DNA of 64,000 bases. It comes from Spiroplasma sp. NBRC 100390. GTDB lineage: Bacteria; Bacillota_I; Bacilli_A; Mycoplasmatales; Mycoplasmataceae. Both the position numbers and the translations under genes were made by a program. The DNA lies in NCBI RefSeq assembly GCF_001886495.1, contig NZ_CP018022.1, forward strand, positions 186,001 through 250,000, in the 5' to 3' direction. The notes under the pieces are model-generated. The model did no database searches. It saw only the letters and a list, made by a program, of their open reading frames with translations, and was not told where the DNA came from. How positions within the stretch are numbered: the first letter of the stretch is position 1; every line of letters begins with the position of its first letter. Below, in pieces: positions 33,164 through 43,430 of the stretch.

Positions 33164-33204
33164 AAGTAATTCTTAAATATTTAGGATTTTAGGAGGGCTG
33201 CACC

Positions 33205-36171
33205 ATGAAAAAGAAATCTTATGATGATCACCTTTTAAATGATCATAATGAGAACACTGCAATCTTAAAAGTCGAAAAAAAACAACGCCGCAATGATTCA
33301 ATCGGGTGAGTAATTGGTGCATTGCTAGTTACTTTTTTTACGATTCTTGCGGTGGGCCGAATTACTTTAATTGGGCAATTTTTGGATGATGTTTTATTTA
33401 CTTTTGCCTTTGGTTGATTTAAGTATCTACTATATTTAGTATGCTTAATTCTAGGGGTTACCATTTTTATTGGTGTACGAATTAAATTAAAACGTCGGGT
33501 ATGTTGAATGATTATTAGTTTTGTCATTTTATCTTGCTGATTAGTAAGTAGTGTTTTATTGATTTATCAATATGCTAATGGTCAAATTGCTTTTTTTAAT
33601 AAAACTGTTTTTTTAGACGTTATTAATAATTATTTACAACATTGACAAGATGCTTCAATTTTTAATTCTAATCCGAGTCATCCAATTACTTTTATTGGGT
33701 TTAATGGTGCTTGAATTACTTTATATGCTGGTGGCGGAATTATTGGAAATTTCCTAGCGGGAATTTTTAGTTATACGACAATTTTTGGTTCACTAATTTT
33801 CTGTTTATTAGCGTTTTTATTATGAGGAAGTTGAGTAACAACTGGGACAGCTTGGGGGTTATTTTTGCCAAAAATACAACGTCAACAACAAGGATTACGA
33901 GTGTTAAGATTATCGGCTAATCGTCGGCAAAAACAAAATATTTACCAATCGTTTAACATTCCTGACGAGGAATTATTTTCAGCACGGCAAGTAATGCATA
34001 CAACTGAAGCGTCAGATATTACCATTCAAATGCCTTCTTATACTGCTTTACATGACCAACGGTTAATTGATGATTTAATTGCTGATGATTTTGTTGGAAA
34101 GAAAAAAGGGAAACAAAATTATGTTCGTTTTGATGAACAAGAAGCAAGGCAATCAGGAATGCGCTCTGATAAATTTAATGATTATAATCCAACAGCATTA
34201 CAACGTGCACCAAACACCCATTCCGCACCAGAACAATATATTCAACCACGTAATCGTCAAAACAATAATTATTCTAATAAAAACATTGACGATTTACCAG
34301 TGTATAGTTCTGCTTATGGTAAAGACGTTAATATTGATGCTGCTCGTGATAAGCTGAATTCGGAAACAAATATCACGCCGTTTGGGAAAATTAATCGCAA
34401 TCTTAATCCAACTAAAGTTAAACAAACATCATTTTATGATGATCATGTTCAGGTTGAAGATTTTAATTCAGAACCACAAGACTATGACCAATTTGACTCA
34501 ACTGTTCTTAATGATGATGGGATTTATCATCGTCAGAGTAATCAACCAATTTTTAATGAACCAGACCCTTATCAGTCAGAATATTATCCCCCTTATGAAC
34601 CACCATTAATGAGCGGGAATAATTTTGGCATGCCACCACAACAACGCCGTGCTTCAAAACCAAAAACAATTGAAGTTAATAAAAAACTTAGTCAAGCTGC
34701 GCCGCGACGTAGTAGTTTTAATAATCCCCATTATAAATTACCAAATTTGGGGTTGTTAAGTCCAAAAGAAGATAACCGTCGGAACAATGAACGTAATAAA
34801 ACTTCGGCTCAAAAAAAGGCTGGCAAAATTAATGAGGTTTTTCATCAGTTTAATATTGCTGCTAGTGTCCAAGGAGTTAACATTGGTCCAACAATTACTA
34901 AGTTTGAAGTTCAGATGCAACCAGGTATTAAAGTTAATAAAATTATGAATTTAGAAAATGATTTAAAATATGCTTTAGCGACCCAAAATGTTCGAATTGA
35001 AGCACCAATTCAAGGTAAGTCAGCAGTTGGAATTGAAATTGCAAATGAAATTAGTAACAAAGTAACATTACGTGAAATTATGGAACGAGTGCCATTAGAA
35101 AAACAAAATAAGAAGCTTTTAGTGGGAATTGGTCGTAGTGTTAATGGTGAAATTATTTTTGTGGAATTAGATAAAATGCCGCATTTATTAGTTGCGGGGT
35201 CAACAGGAAGTGGAAAATCAGTATGTATTAATACGATTTTATCATCATTATTATTACGAACAAAACCATCAGAAGTTAAATTATTATTAATTGATCCAAA
35301 ACAGGTGGAATTGGCCGTATATAATAACTTACCACATTTATTAGCACCAGTTATTTCTGATACAAAATTTGCAAATGCAGCTTTGAAAAAAGTTATTGCA
35401 GAAATGGAACGCCGTTATAGTATGTTGTCAGAACGTGGGGTTAGAAATATTGAAACATTTAATAATAAAGTTTCTCCAAAAGAACGTTTACCATACATTG
35501 TTGTGGTGATTGATGAGTTAGCAGATTTAATGATGACAGCTGGAAAAGATATTGAAGACTCAATTATGCGAATTACTCAATTAGCCCGAGCAGCAGGCAT
35601 TCATATGGTGATTGCAACGCAACGTCCTTCAACGGATGTTATTACTGGGGTCATTAAAACAAACATTCCATCACGAATTTCTTTTTCTGTTGCTTCTGCA
35701 ATTGATTCGCGAACAATTTTGGATCAAGGTGGCGCTGAAAAATTAATTGGTTATGGTGATATGTTATATGCTCCGGCCGGGCAGAATATTCCAACGCGAG
35801 CACAAGGAGCCTTTATTTCTGATGATGAAATTCAACGATTAGTTGATTTTTGTCACGCTCAACAAGAACCTGAATTTGATGAGGAATTCTTAAATATCGA
35901 AAATTCTAATGAAGTTGGTGGTGGAAATGAAGGGGAAGACATTGATCCAATGTATAATGAAATTAAACGTTTTGTAATCTTAAATCAAAAAGCATCGACA
36001 TCGTTAATTCAACGGAAATTTTCAATTGGTTATAATCGTGCAAGCCGGCTAATTGATGCCTTAGAAGACAATGGGATTATTGGACCACAAAATGGTGCGA
36101 AACCACGCGATGTTTATATTCAAAATATTGACTTAGATGATAATGATTTTAATAATAACGGGCAGTGGTAG
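33205..36171 (+). CDS. ftsK: FtsK/SpoIIIE DNA translocase
   Basis: This is 988 residues. The N-terminus has four to five membrane segments (about 30-215), then a long Gln/Asn/Pro-rich linker to about 560. The motor follows with Walker A GSTGSGKS (665-672) and Walker B VVVIDELADLMM. A C-terminal gamma winged-helix domain (KASTSLIQRKFSIGYNRASR) would read KOPS/SRS-type sequences. It pumps DNA to clear the division septum. AGGAGGG is upstream of the ATG at 33205. Many TGA-Trp codons occur in the membrane part only. Confidence 0.95.
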
Positions 36172-36257
36172 TTGCTATTGTGAAAAATAAATTTTTTGTT
36201 GTGTATTTATAATATTTATATATAATTAAATATGAAATTGGAAAGATAAAATTTCAA

Positions 36258-36285
36258 TTAATATTTAAAAATATTAAGATATAAT
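36258..36285 (+). promoter_or_regulatory. Promoter with palindrome upstream of ecfA1
   Basis: TTAATATTTAAAAATATTAA is a perfect 9-bp inverted repeat around a 2-base centre (36258-36277). It ends two bases before a TATAAT (36280-36285), so it covers the spacer and possibly the -35. This is a likely operator position. Confidence 0.5.
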
Positions 36286-36322
36286 TAAACTATTATGTAA
36301 TTAACATTGAGGATGAGAAAAA

Positions 36323-37189
36323 ATGGCAAAAAAAGCAAAGAAAACAAATTCAAAATTAGAGAAACTAAATGATATTTCATTAAAATTAACTGATGTTGAA
36401 TTTCGCTACCGTGAAAATCATCCTAATGCCGTTGATGGAGTGAGTTTTGAAATCAAACATGGTGAATATGTGACGATTATTGGCCACAACGGGAGTGGAA
36501 AATCAACAATTAGTAAAATTATTATTGGTGTTTTACGTCCCCAAAAAGGAAAAATTGAAGTTTTTGGCAATGAAGTTCATTCATCAACGCTAACTGGAAT
36601 CCGTAAATTCTTAGGAATTGTTTTTCAAAATCCAGATAACCAATTTATTGGGTCAACTGTGCGCGATGATATTGCTTTTGGATTAGAGAATCGCCAAATA
36701 CCACAAAAAGATATGCAAGCAATTATTGACAAAGCTGCTGCAAAAGTAGGAATGACTAATTTTCTTGACCATGAACCATTAATGTTATCGGGGGGACAAA
36801 AACAGCGTGTTGCGATTGCTTCGGCGTTAGCATTAGAACCTGATATCATTATTTTTGACGAAGCAACAAGTATGTTAGATCCAAAAGGACGGAAAGAAAT
36901 TAAACAAATTATGGTTGATTTAAAAGAATCACGTGAAAAAACAATTATTTCAATCACCCATGATATGGACGAAATCTTAAATGCTGATAAAGTTATTGTA
37001 ATGAATAAGGGGCAAATGGTTAAATGTGGAAAACCACATGAAATTTTGTATGATGAAGAATTCCTAAAATCAATTCATTTAGATGTGCCCTTTGTTTCGC
37101 GAGTAATTGATAGTTTACGTTTAAATGGATTAAATGTTAAAAATACGCTAGATCTTAGAGAGTTGGTGGATGAAATATGTCAAAAGTAA
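36323..37189 (+). CDS. ecfA1: ECF transporter ATPase A1
   Basis: This is a 288-residue ABC ATPase. Walker [10 protein letters not shown] is at 54-62, Q-loop VFQNPDNQF follows, the signature LSGGQ is at about 155-159, and Walker [14 protein letters not shown]. With EcfA2 and EcfT it forms the energy module for vitamin or metal S-components. The 3' end overlaps ecfA2 by 13 bases. The ribosome site is GAGGATGAG. Confidence 0.95.
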   Translation: MAKKAKKTNSKLEKLNDISLKLTDVEFRYRENHPNAVDGVSFEIKHGEYVTIIGHNGSGKSTISKIIIGVLRPQKGKIEVFGNEVHSSTLTGIRKFLGIVFQNPDNQFIGSTVRDDIAFGLENRQIPQKDMQAIIDKAAAKVGMTNFLDHEPLMLSGGQKQRVAIASALALEPDIIIFDEATSMLDPKGRKEIKQIMVDLKESREKTIISITHDMDEILNADKVIVMNKGQMVKCGKPHEILYDEEFLKSIHLDVPFVSRVIDSLRLNGLNVKNTLDLRELVDEICQK

Positions 37190-38094
37190 AAAAGAAAACT
37201 AAAATTGAGGCCTTACAAAACATTGACATTACATTTACCGATGTCTCTTATGTTTATGCACCAAAAACACCATATGAATATAAATCATTGCAAGATATTA
37301 ATTTAGTTATTAAACCCGGGAAAATTACTGCTATTATTGGTTCAACTGGAAGTGGAAAATCAACTTTAATTCAGCACATTAATGGTTTATTAATTCCAAC
37401 AACCGGAGTTGTTGATGCAAATGGTTTTATTATCAAGGCAAAGCAAAAACGGATCAGAAATATTAAACAATTACGAAAATCAATTGGTTTAGTATTCCAG
37501 TTTCCCGAATATCAGTTATTTGAAGAAACAATTGAAAAAGACATTATGTTTGGTCCAGTTCATTTGGGGGAGAGTAAAGACGTTGCTCGGGAAAATGCTA
37601 AGAAATATTTAACAATGGTTGGTTTACCATTAAATTATCTAGAACGTTCACCGTTTGACTTGTCAGGAGGACAAAAACGAAGAGTTGCGATCGCTGGAAT
37701 TTTAGCAATGGAAGGAAATACGTTAATTTTAGATGAACCCACAGCGGGATTAGACCCTGAAGGAGAAGAAGACTTTATTAAATTATTTTCCCGGATTAAT
37801 CAAGAACAAAATAAACGAATTATTTTAGTTACTCATAATATGGATCATGTGTTAGAAATTGCTGATGAAGTTGTTGCTTTAAAAGATGGGAAAATTGTTA
37901 AGATTGGAACACCTTTTGAAATTTTTAAAAACAAAGAGTTATTACAAACACTTTTAATTGAACCACCAAAGATTTATAATTTAATTTATCAATTAAAAGA
38001 AAAAGGATTTGATTTATCAGATGCTGACATCCGGAACATTGATGAATTAGCAAAAGAAATTATTCAACGTAAAGGTCAAAAAGGAAAGGGATAA
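37177..38094 (+). CDS. ecfA2: ECF transporter ATPase A2
   Basis: This is a 305-residue ABC ATPase paralogous to EcfA1. Walker [10 protein letters not shown] is at 55-63, Q-loop [17 protein letters not shown], signature [13 protein letters not shown] and Walker [15 protein letters not shown]. The FPEYQLF form of the Q-loop is the usual EcfA2 mark. It overlaps ecfA1 and ends 4 bases before ecfT. Confidence 0.95.
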   Translation: MSKVKKKTKIEALQNIDITFTDVSYVYAPKTPYEYKSLQDINLVIKPGKITAIIGSTGSGKSTLIQHINGLLIPTTGVVDANGFIIKAKQKRIRNIKQLRKSIGLVFQFPEYQLFEETIEKDIMFGPVHLGESKDVARENAKKYLTMVGLPLNYLERSPFDLSGGQKRRVAIAGILAMEGNTLILDEPTAGLDPEGEEDFIKLFSRINQEQNKRIILVTHNMDHVLEIADEVVALKDGKIVKIGTPFEIFKNKELLQTLLIEPPKIYNLIYQLKEKGFDLSDADIRNIDELAKEIIQRKGQKGKG

Positions 38095-38098
38095 AAAG

Positions 38099-39064
38099 AT
38101 GCGCTTATCATTTGGACGTTATATTGCCTATAATTCCGTTGTTCATCGAATGGACCCACGGGTAAAACTATTTATGTTGTTATCATTAATGATATCAATC
38201 TTTTTTTCAACTGGTTTTACCGGCTATGCCATTCTAGGATTAACCATTTTTACGTTGTTTTTTTTAGCAAAATTACCACCACGATTGTTAGTATCATTAT
38301 TAAAACCAATTTTATTTATGTTTGTCGTTTTATTATTAATTAACTGTTTTTTAGTAACCGATGGTTATATTGGTTGACACTGAGGTGGAAAAGCGACAGC
38401 AACTGGTCCTTTTGCACCAGGTGGAAAGAGCTGATTTGCTTTTTCGGAAAAAGCCGTTTTTAATGCGTTATATATGGCTTGTCGGATTTATTTAATGATT
38501 ATGATTACAACAATTTTAACAGCAACAACCCAACCATTGGATTTAACATTAGCATTAGAGGATTTATTAAGTCCTTTAAAATTAGTTCGTTTCCCGGTTC
38601 ATATTTTATCAACAATTATCTCGATTGCATTACGAATGATTCCAACACTAATTGAAGAGGCTGGTCGAATTATGAAGGCCCAAGCTTCGCGAGGGGTTGA
38701 TTTTCGTAATGGTCACTTTAAAGATAAAATTAAATCAACAACAGCTTTGATTATTCCGTTATTAGTATCAGCTTTCCAAAAGGCAGAAGATTTAGCTTAT
38801 GCAATGGATGCTCGTGGTTATGATCCTCATGCTAAGCGAACACGTTATCGTCATTATCTTGTTCATTTTCCAGATATTTTATTATTTATTTTTGGTGTTG
38901 GGGTTGCAAGTATTATTATTGCGCAATCAGTGACAATGGGTCAGTATCAAACTTTTTATGAGGTTTGATATTGAGGAACAAATGGCTGAACATTTGGAAA
39001 AATCCCAACTGGATTCTTACAAATTCGCATTCCCCATATTGATGATTTTGTTTTAGGATGATAA
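38099..39064 (+). CDS. ecfT: ECF transporter transmembrane subunit T
   Basis: This is 321 residues. The N-terminus (GRYIAYNSVVHRMDPRVKL) is the EcfT entry motif, followed by several membrane segments and two Ala-Arg-Gly coupling motifs (QASRGVD and MDARGYDP) that dock on the ATPases. No S-component is adjacent. An extracytoplasmic insert near 95-120 has several TGA-Trp codons. The stop overlaps the truA ATG (TAATG). Confidence 0.94.
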
Positions 39065-39804
39065 TGTTATCGTTATTATTAACCCTTGAATATGATGGTT
39101 ATGATTATAGTGGTTGAGTTAAACAAAAAAATGCAAGAACAATTCAAGGGGAATTGGAACGAGCATTTTTTGGCATTTGTCAGCAACCAATTTGAACATT
39201 AGGAGCTAGTAAGACTGATGCTGGTGTTCATGCTTGTGATCAAAAAGTTCTAGTTAAGATTCCTTTCCAACCACGAAACATAGCATTTTTTATTAAAACA
39301 ATTAGTAAAAGTTTACCAATTAATATTAATATTAAAGGTTATCGAGTCGTTGCTGATAATTTTAGTGTTCGTACAACAAAACTAAAAGAATATGTTTATA
39401 CGATTAATGATCATGCCTATGATCTCATTAATCATCGCTATGAATTAAAAGTTGATGAATTATTGAATATTAAAAAATTACATCAAATTAGTCAGGTGTT
39501 TGTTGGTGAGCATGACTTTGCTTATTTTTCGGGAGTAAAAAAAGGCGAAGAAATTACTACGCGTCGTATAATTAAGAAAATTTATGTTAAACGAAACAAA
39601 GCAAAAAAAATTGAGATTCATTTTATTGCAAAAGGTTTTATTCGTTATCAAATTCGGATGTTAACACAAAATATTTTAGCATGTTATTGGGGTAAAATTA
39701 GTTTAGAACAATTAACAAAAAATTTAAATTATCCCCCAGTTGGTCAAACAACAAAATATTGTGCAAAACCATATGGTTTATGTCTAAAAAAGATTAAATA
39801 TTAG
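39064..39804 (+). CDS. truA: tRNA pseudouridine(38-40) synthase
   Basis: This is 246 residues. The catalytic Asp is D52 in ASKTDAGVHA; the usual form is GRTDAGVHA, so the neighbouring Arg is Lys and the Gly is Ser. The C-terminal GFIRYQIRMLTQNI matches the FLR.QVR region. It makes pseudouridine at positions 38-40 of tRNA. Translation is coupled to ecfT. ecfA1A2T-truA is a common Firmicutes unit, but it normally follows rplQ. Confidence 0.93.
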
Positions 39805-39806
39805 AG

Positions 39807-39832
39807 AAAGATAGGTTTTATCTTTTTTTATT
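39807..39832 (+). terminator. Terminator after truA
   Basis: AAAGATA and TATCTTT form a stem over a 5-base loop, followed by TTTTATTTTT. Confidence 0.75.
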
Positions 39833-39896
39833 TTTTAAAGCAATAATCTATTAATCAAAAAATAAATATGATACTATATATTATTTCTTTTTTTTA

Positions 39897-39905
39897 TGCT
39901 ATAAT
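39897..39905 (+). promoter_or_regulatory. Extended -10 promoter
   Basis: TGCTATAAT has TGn plus a perfect TATAAT, 48 bases before the start at 39953. Confidence 0.6.
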
Positions 39906-39952
39906 ATATGTAATAGAGTATGGGTAGAAGATAGGGTAAATGAGGTGTAGTA

Positions 39953-41083
39953 ATGAATAATGGCTTTTATATCTTACCAAATGAAGAAGGATATTTAGTG
40001 AAGTCACATGATACCAATAGTGAAATAGCATTATTTAGAAGTCGTCGTGATGCCGAAGTGTTTATTAGTACACTAACGTTATCACCATCAATTTCATCTG
40101 CAAATAATTATCCAGCAGTATCAACAGTTCCACAATATTCAACACCTCCACAACAAGTTGTTACTCCGTATCCTGCGGCTAGTGGTGCTTCGCCACAAGT
40201 TTTTTTTATTCAGCAACCAGCGCCAGCTCAGCAACCAGCGCCAGCACCATATCCATATTATCCAATGATGCCACCAATGCCACCGATGGGAATGCACCCG
40301 GGAATGTATCATGGCATGTATCCAAACAGCTGACCACAAAATAGTTGTGGTGGAGGATGCACTTGTGGCCATGGCGGATATAATGAACATTGAGACGAAG
40401 ATTATCATAGAAAAGATTCTACGGAAAAAAAGTATCAGGGCAGTAGAAGGGATAATGATTTAAGAAAACGTGATGGTGATGATGATCATCAACAAAGTAA
40501 TCGTGGATTTAGTGCCGAAAATAATGAGTTAAAAACCGGAACGGTTGTCTCAAATCTTAATGAAACTAAAACTGAATCAGGACAAACAGCACAAGGAGAA
40601 CCAATAACACCTGTTACTGCACAGCAACAATATAATCCTGCGCCAACGATTGTTACAAATGAACCATCTTTAGAACAACAAGGAACTGAGTTACTTGGGG
40701 GCACCGTACCAACACCACAAACATTTGCAGAACAAGGTGCACCCACAGAACAACAACCAAATCAAAATCAAACTGGTATAGGAAATCCAGAATATTACGA
40801 ACAGGCTTTTGTGACCAACCCGGTTTATATTAACCAAGATGAAACACAACAATCTCAGGCAGCAGTAAAACCAATTGATTTAAGCGATGATGATTTCTTT
40901 AGTTTTATTAATGATGATGATTTTAATCATAATCCAGAAATGTCAAAGAAAGAAACAAAACGTTTAGCAAAAGAAGAATTAAAAGCGGCAAAATTACAAG
41001 CAAAGTTAGAAAAACAAACTCGTAAAAAATCAAATCGCGCGAATGTTAATGATATTGAAGATTTAAATCCGATTGTAAAATAG
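39953..41083 (+). CDS. Pro/Met/Gln-rich protein with DUF2188-like N-terminus
   Basis: This is 376 residues with no signal peptide or membrane helix. Residues 1-45 (FYILPNEEGYLVKSHD, then SRRDAEVF) resemble the small DUF2188 fold. A Pro/Gln/Tyr/Met-rich part follows (YPYYPMMPPMPPMGMHPG), then a Cys/His cluster (CGGGCTCGHGG), a polar stretch, an acidic-aromatic motif (LSDDDFFSFINDDDF) and a basic coiled tail (KKETKRLAKEELKAAKLQAK). Its composition resembles the 23464 protein. Function unknown; a cytoskeletal or scaffold role is a guess. GAGGTG is upstream of the ATG. Confidence 0.75.
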
Positions 41084-41104
41084 AAAGTAATTTAAATTAC
41101 TTTT
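41084..41104 (+). terminator. Short palindromic terminator
   Basis: AAAGTAATTT and AAATTACTTT form a 20-base perfect palindrome just after the stop codon, with a short T run. Confidence 0.55.
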
Positions 41105-41126
41105 GTAATGTTTCTTTTAACTAAAA

Positions 41127-41166
41127 ATATATTAATAAGAACCTTTTCAGGTTGTTATTAATATAT
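41127..41166. repeat. Strong hairpin
   Basis: ATATATTAATAA and TTATTAATATAT pair perfectly (12 bp), extended inward by AACC/GGTT after one mismatch, with a 6-base loop. On the minus strand it is followed by TTTTTAG, so it may be a second terminator for the gene at 41347-41718. On the plus strand it precedes an AGGAGAG site and a 9-codon frame (MFRICVVYF). Confidence 0.6.
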
Positions 41167-41238
41167 AAAGTTAGGAGAGACATTTTTATATGTTTAGAAT
41201 TTGTGTTGTCTATTTCTAATTTTATTTAGTTTTTCTGC

Positions 41239-41275
41239 AAAAAAAATGAATAAATTATTTGCGATAATTTATTCA
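41239..41275 (-). terminator. Terminator of the alpha-CTD protein gene
   Basis: Read on the minus strand, TGAATAAATTAT and ATAATTTATTCA form a 12-bp stem over 5 bases, followed by eight T. It lies about 70 bases downstream of the stop codon at 41347. Confidence 0.85.
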
Positions 41276-41346
41276 GTGTTGTTTATTTTTAAACCTAATT
41301 TTAAGTTAGAATTTAATTAAAAAATTATTTGCTAATTGATAGCAAT

Positions 41347-41718
41347 TTAGTTTTCTTGCTTTTTATTAGTTACTTTGAAATGTCAATCTAATTCGTTCAT
41401 TTTTTGTCTAATCTCGGCTAATGATTTTCTTGTTAAATTCTTAATGTTTTTAATTTCATCTTCTGTTTTTGACAAAAAATCATGTATTGTATAAATTCCT
41501 GATTCTTTTAAACAAATTTGTGTACGTTGTGTCATTTCTAAATCGTCAATACTACGATTTTCTAACTCTAAACGTTCTTGATATTCTATTGTTTCTCATT
41601 CTGTGTTTGCTGGTAAGACAGTTTGATTTTGAATATCATATGAATTATTAGCTATTAGATTTGGAATAGCTCCAAAGGTTATAGTTGTAATAATTAATAA
41701 GTTAAAAATTTTTTTCAT
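41347..41718 (-). CDS. Signal-peptide protein with RNA polymerase alpha C-terminal domain
   Basis: This is 123 residues on the minus strand with two TGA-Trp codons. The N-terminus (MKKIFNLLIITTITFGAIPN, then LIANNS) is a Sec signal peptide without lipobox, like that of the M60 protein here. After a short acidic linker, residues 55-115 align without gaps to residues 255-315 of the RpoA encoded at 61321 (35 of 61 identical, by my count). Alpha-CTD DNA contacts are largely kept in E. coli numbering: R265 as R65, C269, L270, K298, S299 and E302; N268 is Ile and G296 is Thr. An in-frame ATG at 41742 would add MKNERRQQ. An extended -10 (TGCTAAAAT) lies at 41759-41767. Whether it is exported or membrane-held is inferred. 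Confidence 0.82.
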
Positions 41719-41758
41719 TTGTTGTCTTCTTTCATTTTTCATAGTTGATATTAAAAAT

Positions 41759-41767
41759 ATTTTAGCA
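41759..41767 (-). promoter_or_regulatory. Extended -10 promoter of the alpha-CTD protein gene
   Basis: On the minus strand this reads TGCTAAAAT. Transcription would start near 41752, leaving a short leader before the ATG at 41718. Confidence 0.5.
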
Positions 41768-41910
41768 TTTAATTTTTAACTTTTTAAGTGAAACTATATA
41801 GTCTGAATTACTTTTTTATTTTTTAAATTTTAGTAATATATTAAAATTTTAAATTGGATAAGGGCAATTAAAATTATTCCATTATTTTTTAAAATATTTT
41901 GGTTTTATAG

Positions 41911-41940
41911 TTGTTTTTTAAACAAAATTAATGTTATAAT
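41911..41940 (+). promoter_or_regulatory. Promoter of the tRNA pair
   Basis: TTGTTT and TATAAT are 18 bases apart, with TGT before the -10 (extended -10). The tRNA-Ile gene begins 13 bases after the -10. Confidence 0.75.
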
Positions 41941-41952
41941 GATTTAGGTTTT

Positions 41953-42029
<77 letters not shown>

Positions 42030-42045
42030 TTTTTTATCTAATTTT

Positions 42046-42121
42046 GGGCCCGTAGCTCAGCTGGGAGAGCACCTGCCTTGCACGCAGGGGGTCGACGGTT
42101 CGATCCCGTTCGGGTCCACCA
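42046..42121 (+). tRNA. tRNA-Ala (TGC)
   Basis: A 76-base cloverleaf. The acceptor stem GGGCCCG pairs with CGGGTCC (with one G-U), discriminator A, and the CCA is encoded. The anticodon loop is CTTGCAC with TGC, and the T arm is GGTTCGATCC. It lies 16 bases after tRNA-Ile in the same transcript. This Ile-Ala pair often sits in rRNA spacers, but no rRNA is here. Confidence 0.96.
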
Positions 42122-42167
42122 TTTCAAGTATATTTAATTTAAATAAGAAACAAGAAACAATAAATAA

Positions 42168-42199
42168 AACATATCAAATTCCCATTGATATGTTTTTTT
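42168..42199 (+). terminator. Terminator after the tRNA pair
   Basis: AACATATCAA and TTGATATGTT form a 10-bp stem over ATTCCCA, then a T run. Confidence 0.9.
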
Positions 42200-42352
42200 A
42201 ATTTTTTAGAAAAAGTTATTTTATTAAAAGACAGATAATAAAGATTAATTTAAATAAATGGTCAAGCGTGAGTGTTAACAAGTAGATAAATTTTAATTAA
42301 GGGGTTATAAAAGTTTTAAGAAGGAGTACTTTAATTAATCCTGCTTTTTTGG

Positions 42353-42358
42353 TATAAT
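42353..42358 (+). promoter_or_regulatory. Candidate -10 for the 42400 gene
   Basis: A perfect TATAAT (GGTATAATATACC) 41 bases before the start. The -35 is weak. Confidence 0.45.
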
Positions 42359-42399
42359 ATACCTAATATAGAAACAAAAAATATAATCAGGGGTGAAGT

Positions 42400-43329
42400 A
42401 TGTCAATTTTTGATAAAAATGAAAATGAAAGATATGCATATTTTTTAACAAATTTTAAAGAAATTTTATCTGATTGGTCAGTGATGGTTAATGATCAATT
42501 TATTAAATCGTCGTTAGATAATTCATCAACTAAATTATTTGGTATGAATGTTGATAAGGCAATTATTTTTTTTAATATTAATTTAGAACTAAATAGTACC
42601 CTACGAGAATTAGGGGTTATAAAAGAAAGCTATAGTATTGATTTAATCAATGACTTGGAATTAGATTTAAATAAGAAATTGGACCAGAAAAAAGAACAAA
42701 AAAATTATGATGTAATTTATAATCAAATTGATACTTTTTTTGTTGAAGATTCAGAATTGTTAAAGTTTTGTGAATATACTTTAAATGTTGTTAATTTGTC
42801 AACAGAAACAGATGGTCCAAATATTATTGCTTTAAATAATTATAAGTCAATTGCCTTTGGCAGTTACTCAACTAAAATTCATGAATTATTAGATTGATTT
42901 GGAATTGATGTTGTTGATACTATTAGTAACGGTTATAAGGTCAAACGTTTTGGTGTAAAGGAAAATCATTTTGGTGGTAATAGAAAATTAAGACGAAAAC
43001 CAGGATTTACATCAAAGCGATCATTTGATAATGATAATGATGAAGAAGAAAAAATTAATAAGGAAGCAATCTTTACGGAGTATTTTGCTAATAATGGTGA
43101 TATCAGTGCGAAGTTAACGGTGTTAAATAAATTACTACCATTGTTAGAAGAAAAACGAGTAGATATTAAAGAATTTAATCCTAAGTTAGAATATGATATT
43201 TTTAGTTTTTTACAACATACAAAATATCGTAATTCATTAACATACCAAGAAGATCCTGATGCAGAAAAACGGTTAGACAAGGTTTTTAAAAAAGCCGTTT
43301 TATGTTTATACTTATTAGATATTGGCTAA
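42400..43329 (+). CDS. Cytoplasmic protein, unknown
   Basis: This is 309 residues with one TGA-Trp (LLDWFGID). No signal peptide or membrane segment. The N-terminal 165 residues are helical and acidic. The middle has a basic patch (FGGNRKLRRKPGFTSKRSFD) followed by an acidic stretch (NDNDEEEK). The C-terminal 90 residues are helical (KLTVLNKLLPLLEEKRVDIK and later FKKAVLCLYLLD). I recognise no family. The basic-acidic middle could bind nucleic acid. It has its own promoter and terminator, upstream of rplI-dnaB. Confidence 0.8.
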
Positions 43330-43355
43330 AAACGAATTGTACAATTCGTTTTTTA
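43328..43355 (+). terminator. Terminator after the 42400 gene
   Basis: AAACGAATTG and CAATTCGTTT form a 10-bp stem with the palindromic centre TA, followed by TTTATT. Confidence 0.85.
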
Positions 43356-43430
43356 TTGTCTTTTTTAAAATGATAAAAGAAGTCTTTTTTTAAGATAGTT
43401 TTCCTATATAATTGATAATAGGTGATTATG

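Noticed and set aside
36925-36940. parS-like AGAATCACGTGAAAAA in ecfA1
   Set aside because: Only 12 of 16 bases match TGTTTCACGTGAAACA, one half is poor, and it lies in a coding region where TCACGTGAAA encodes ordinary residues.
40139-40746. Open frames antisense to the Pro-rich 39953 gene
   Set aside because: Trp/His- or Cys-rich low-complexity translations are the shadow of Pro/Gln codons; no ribosome sites.
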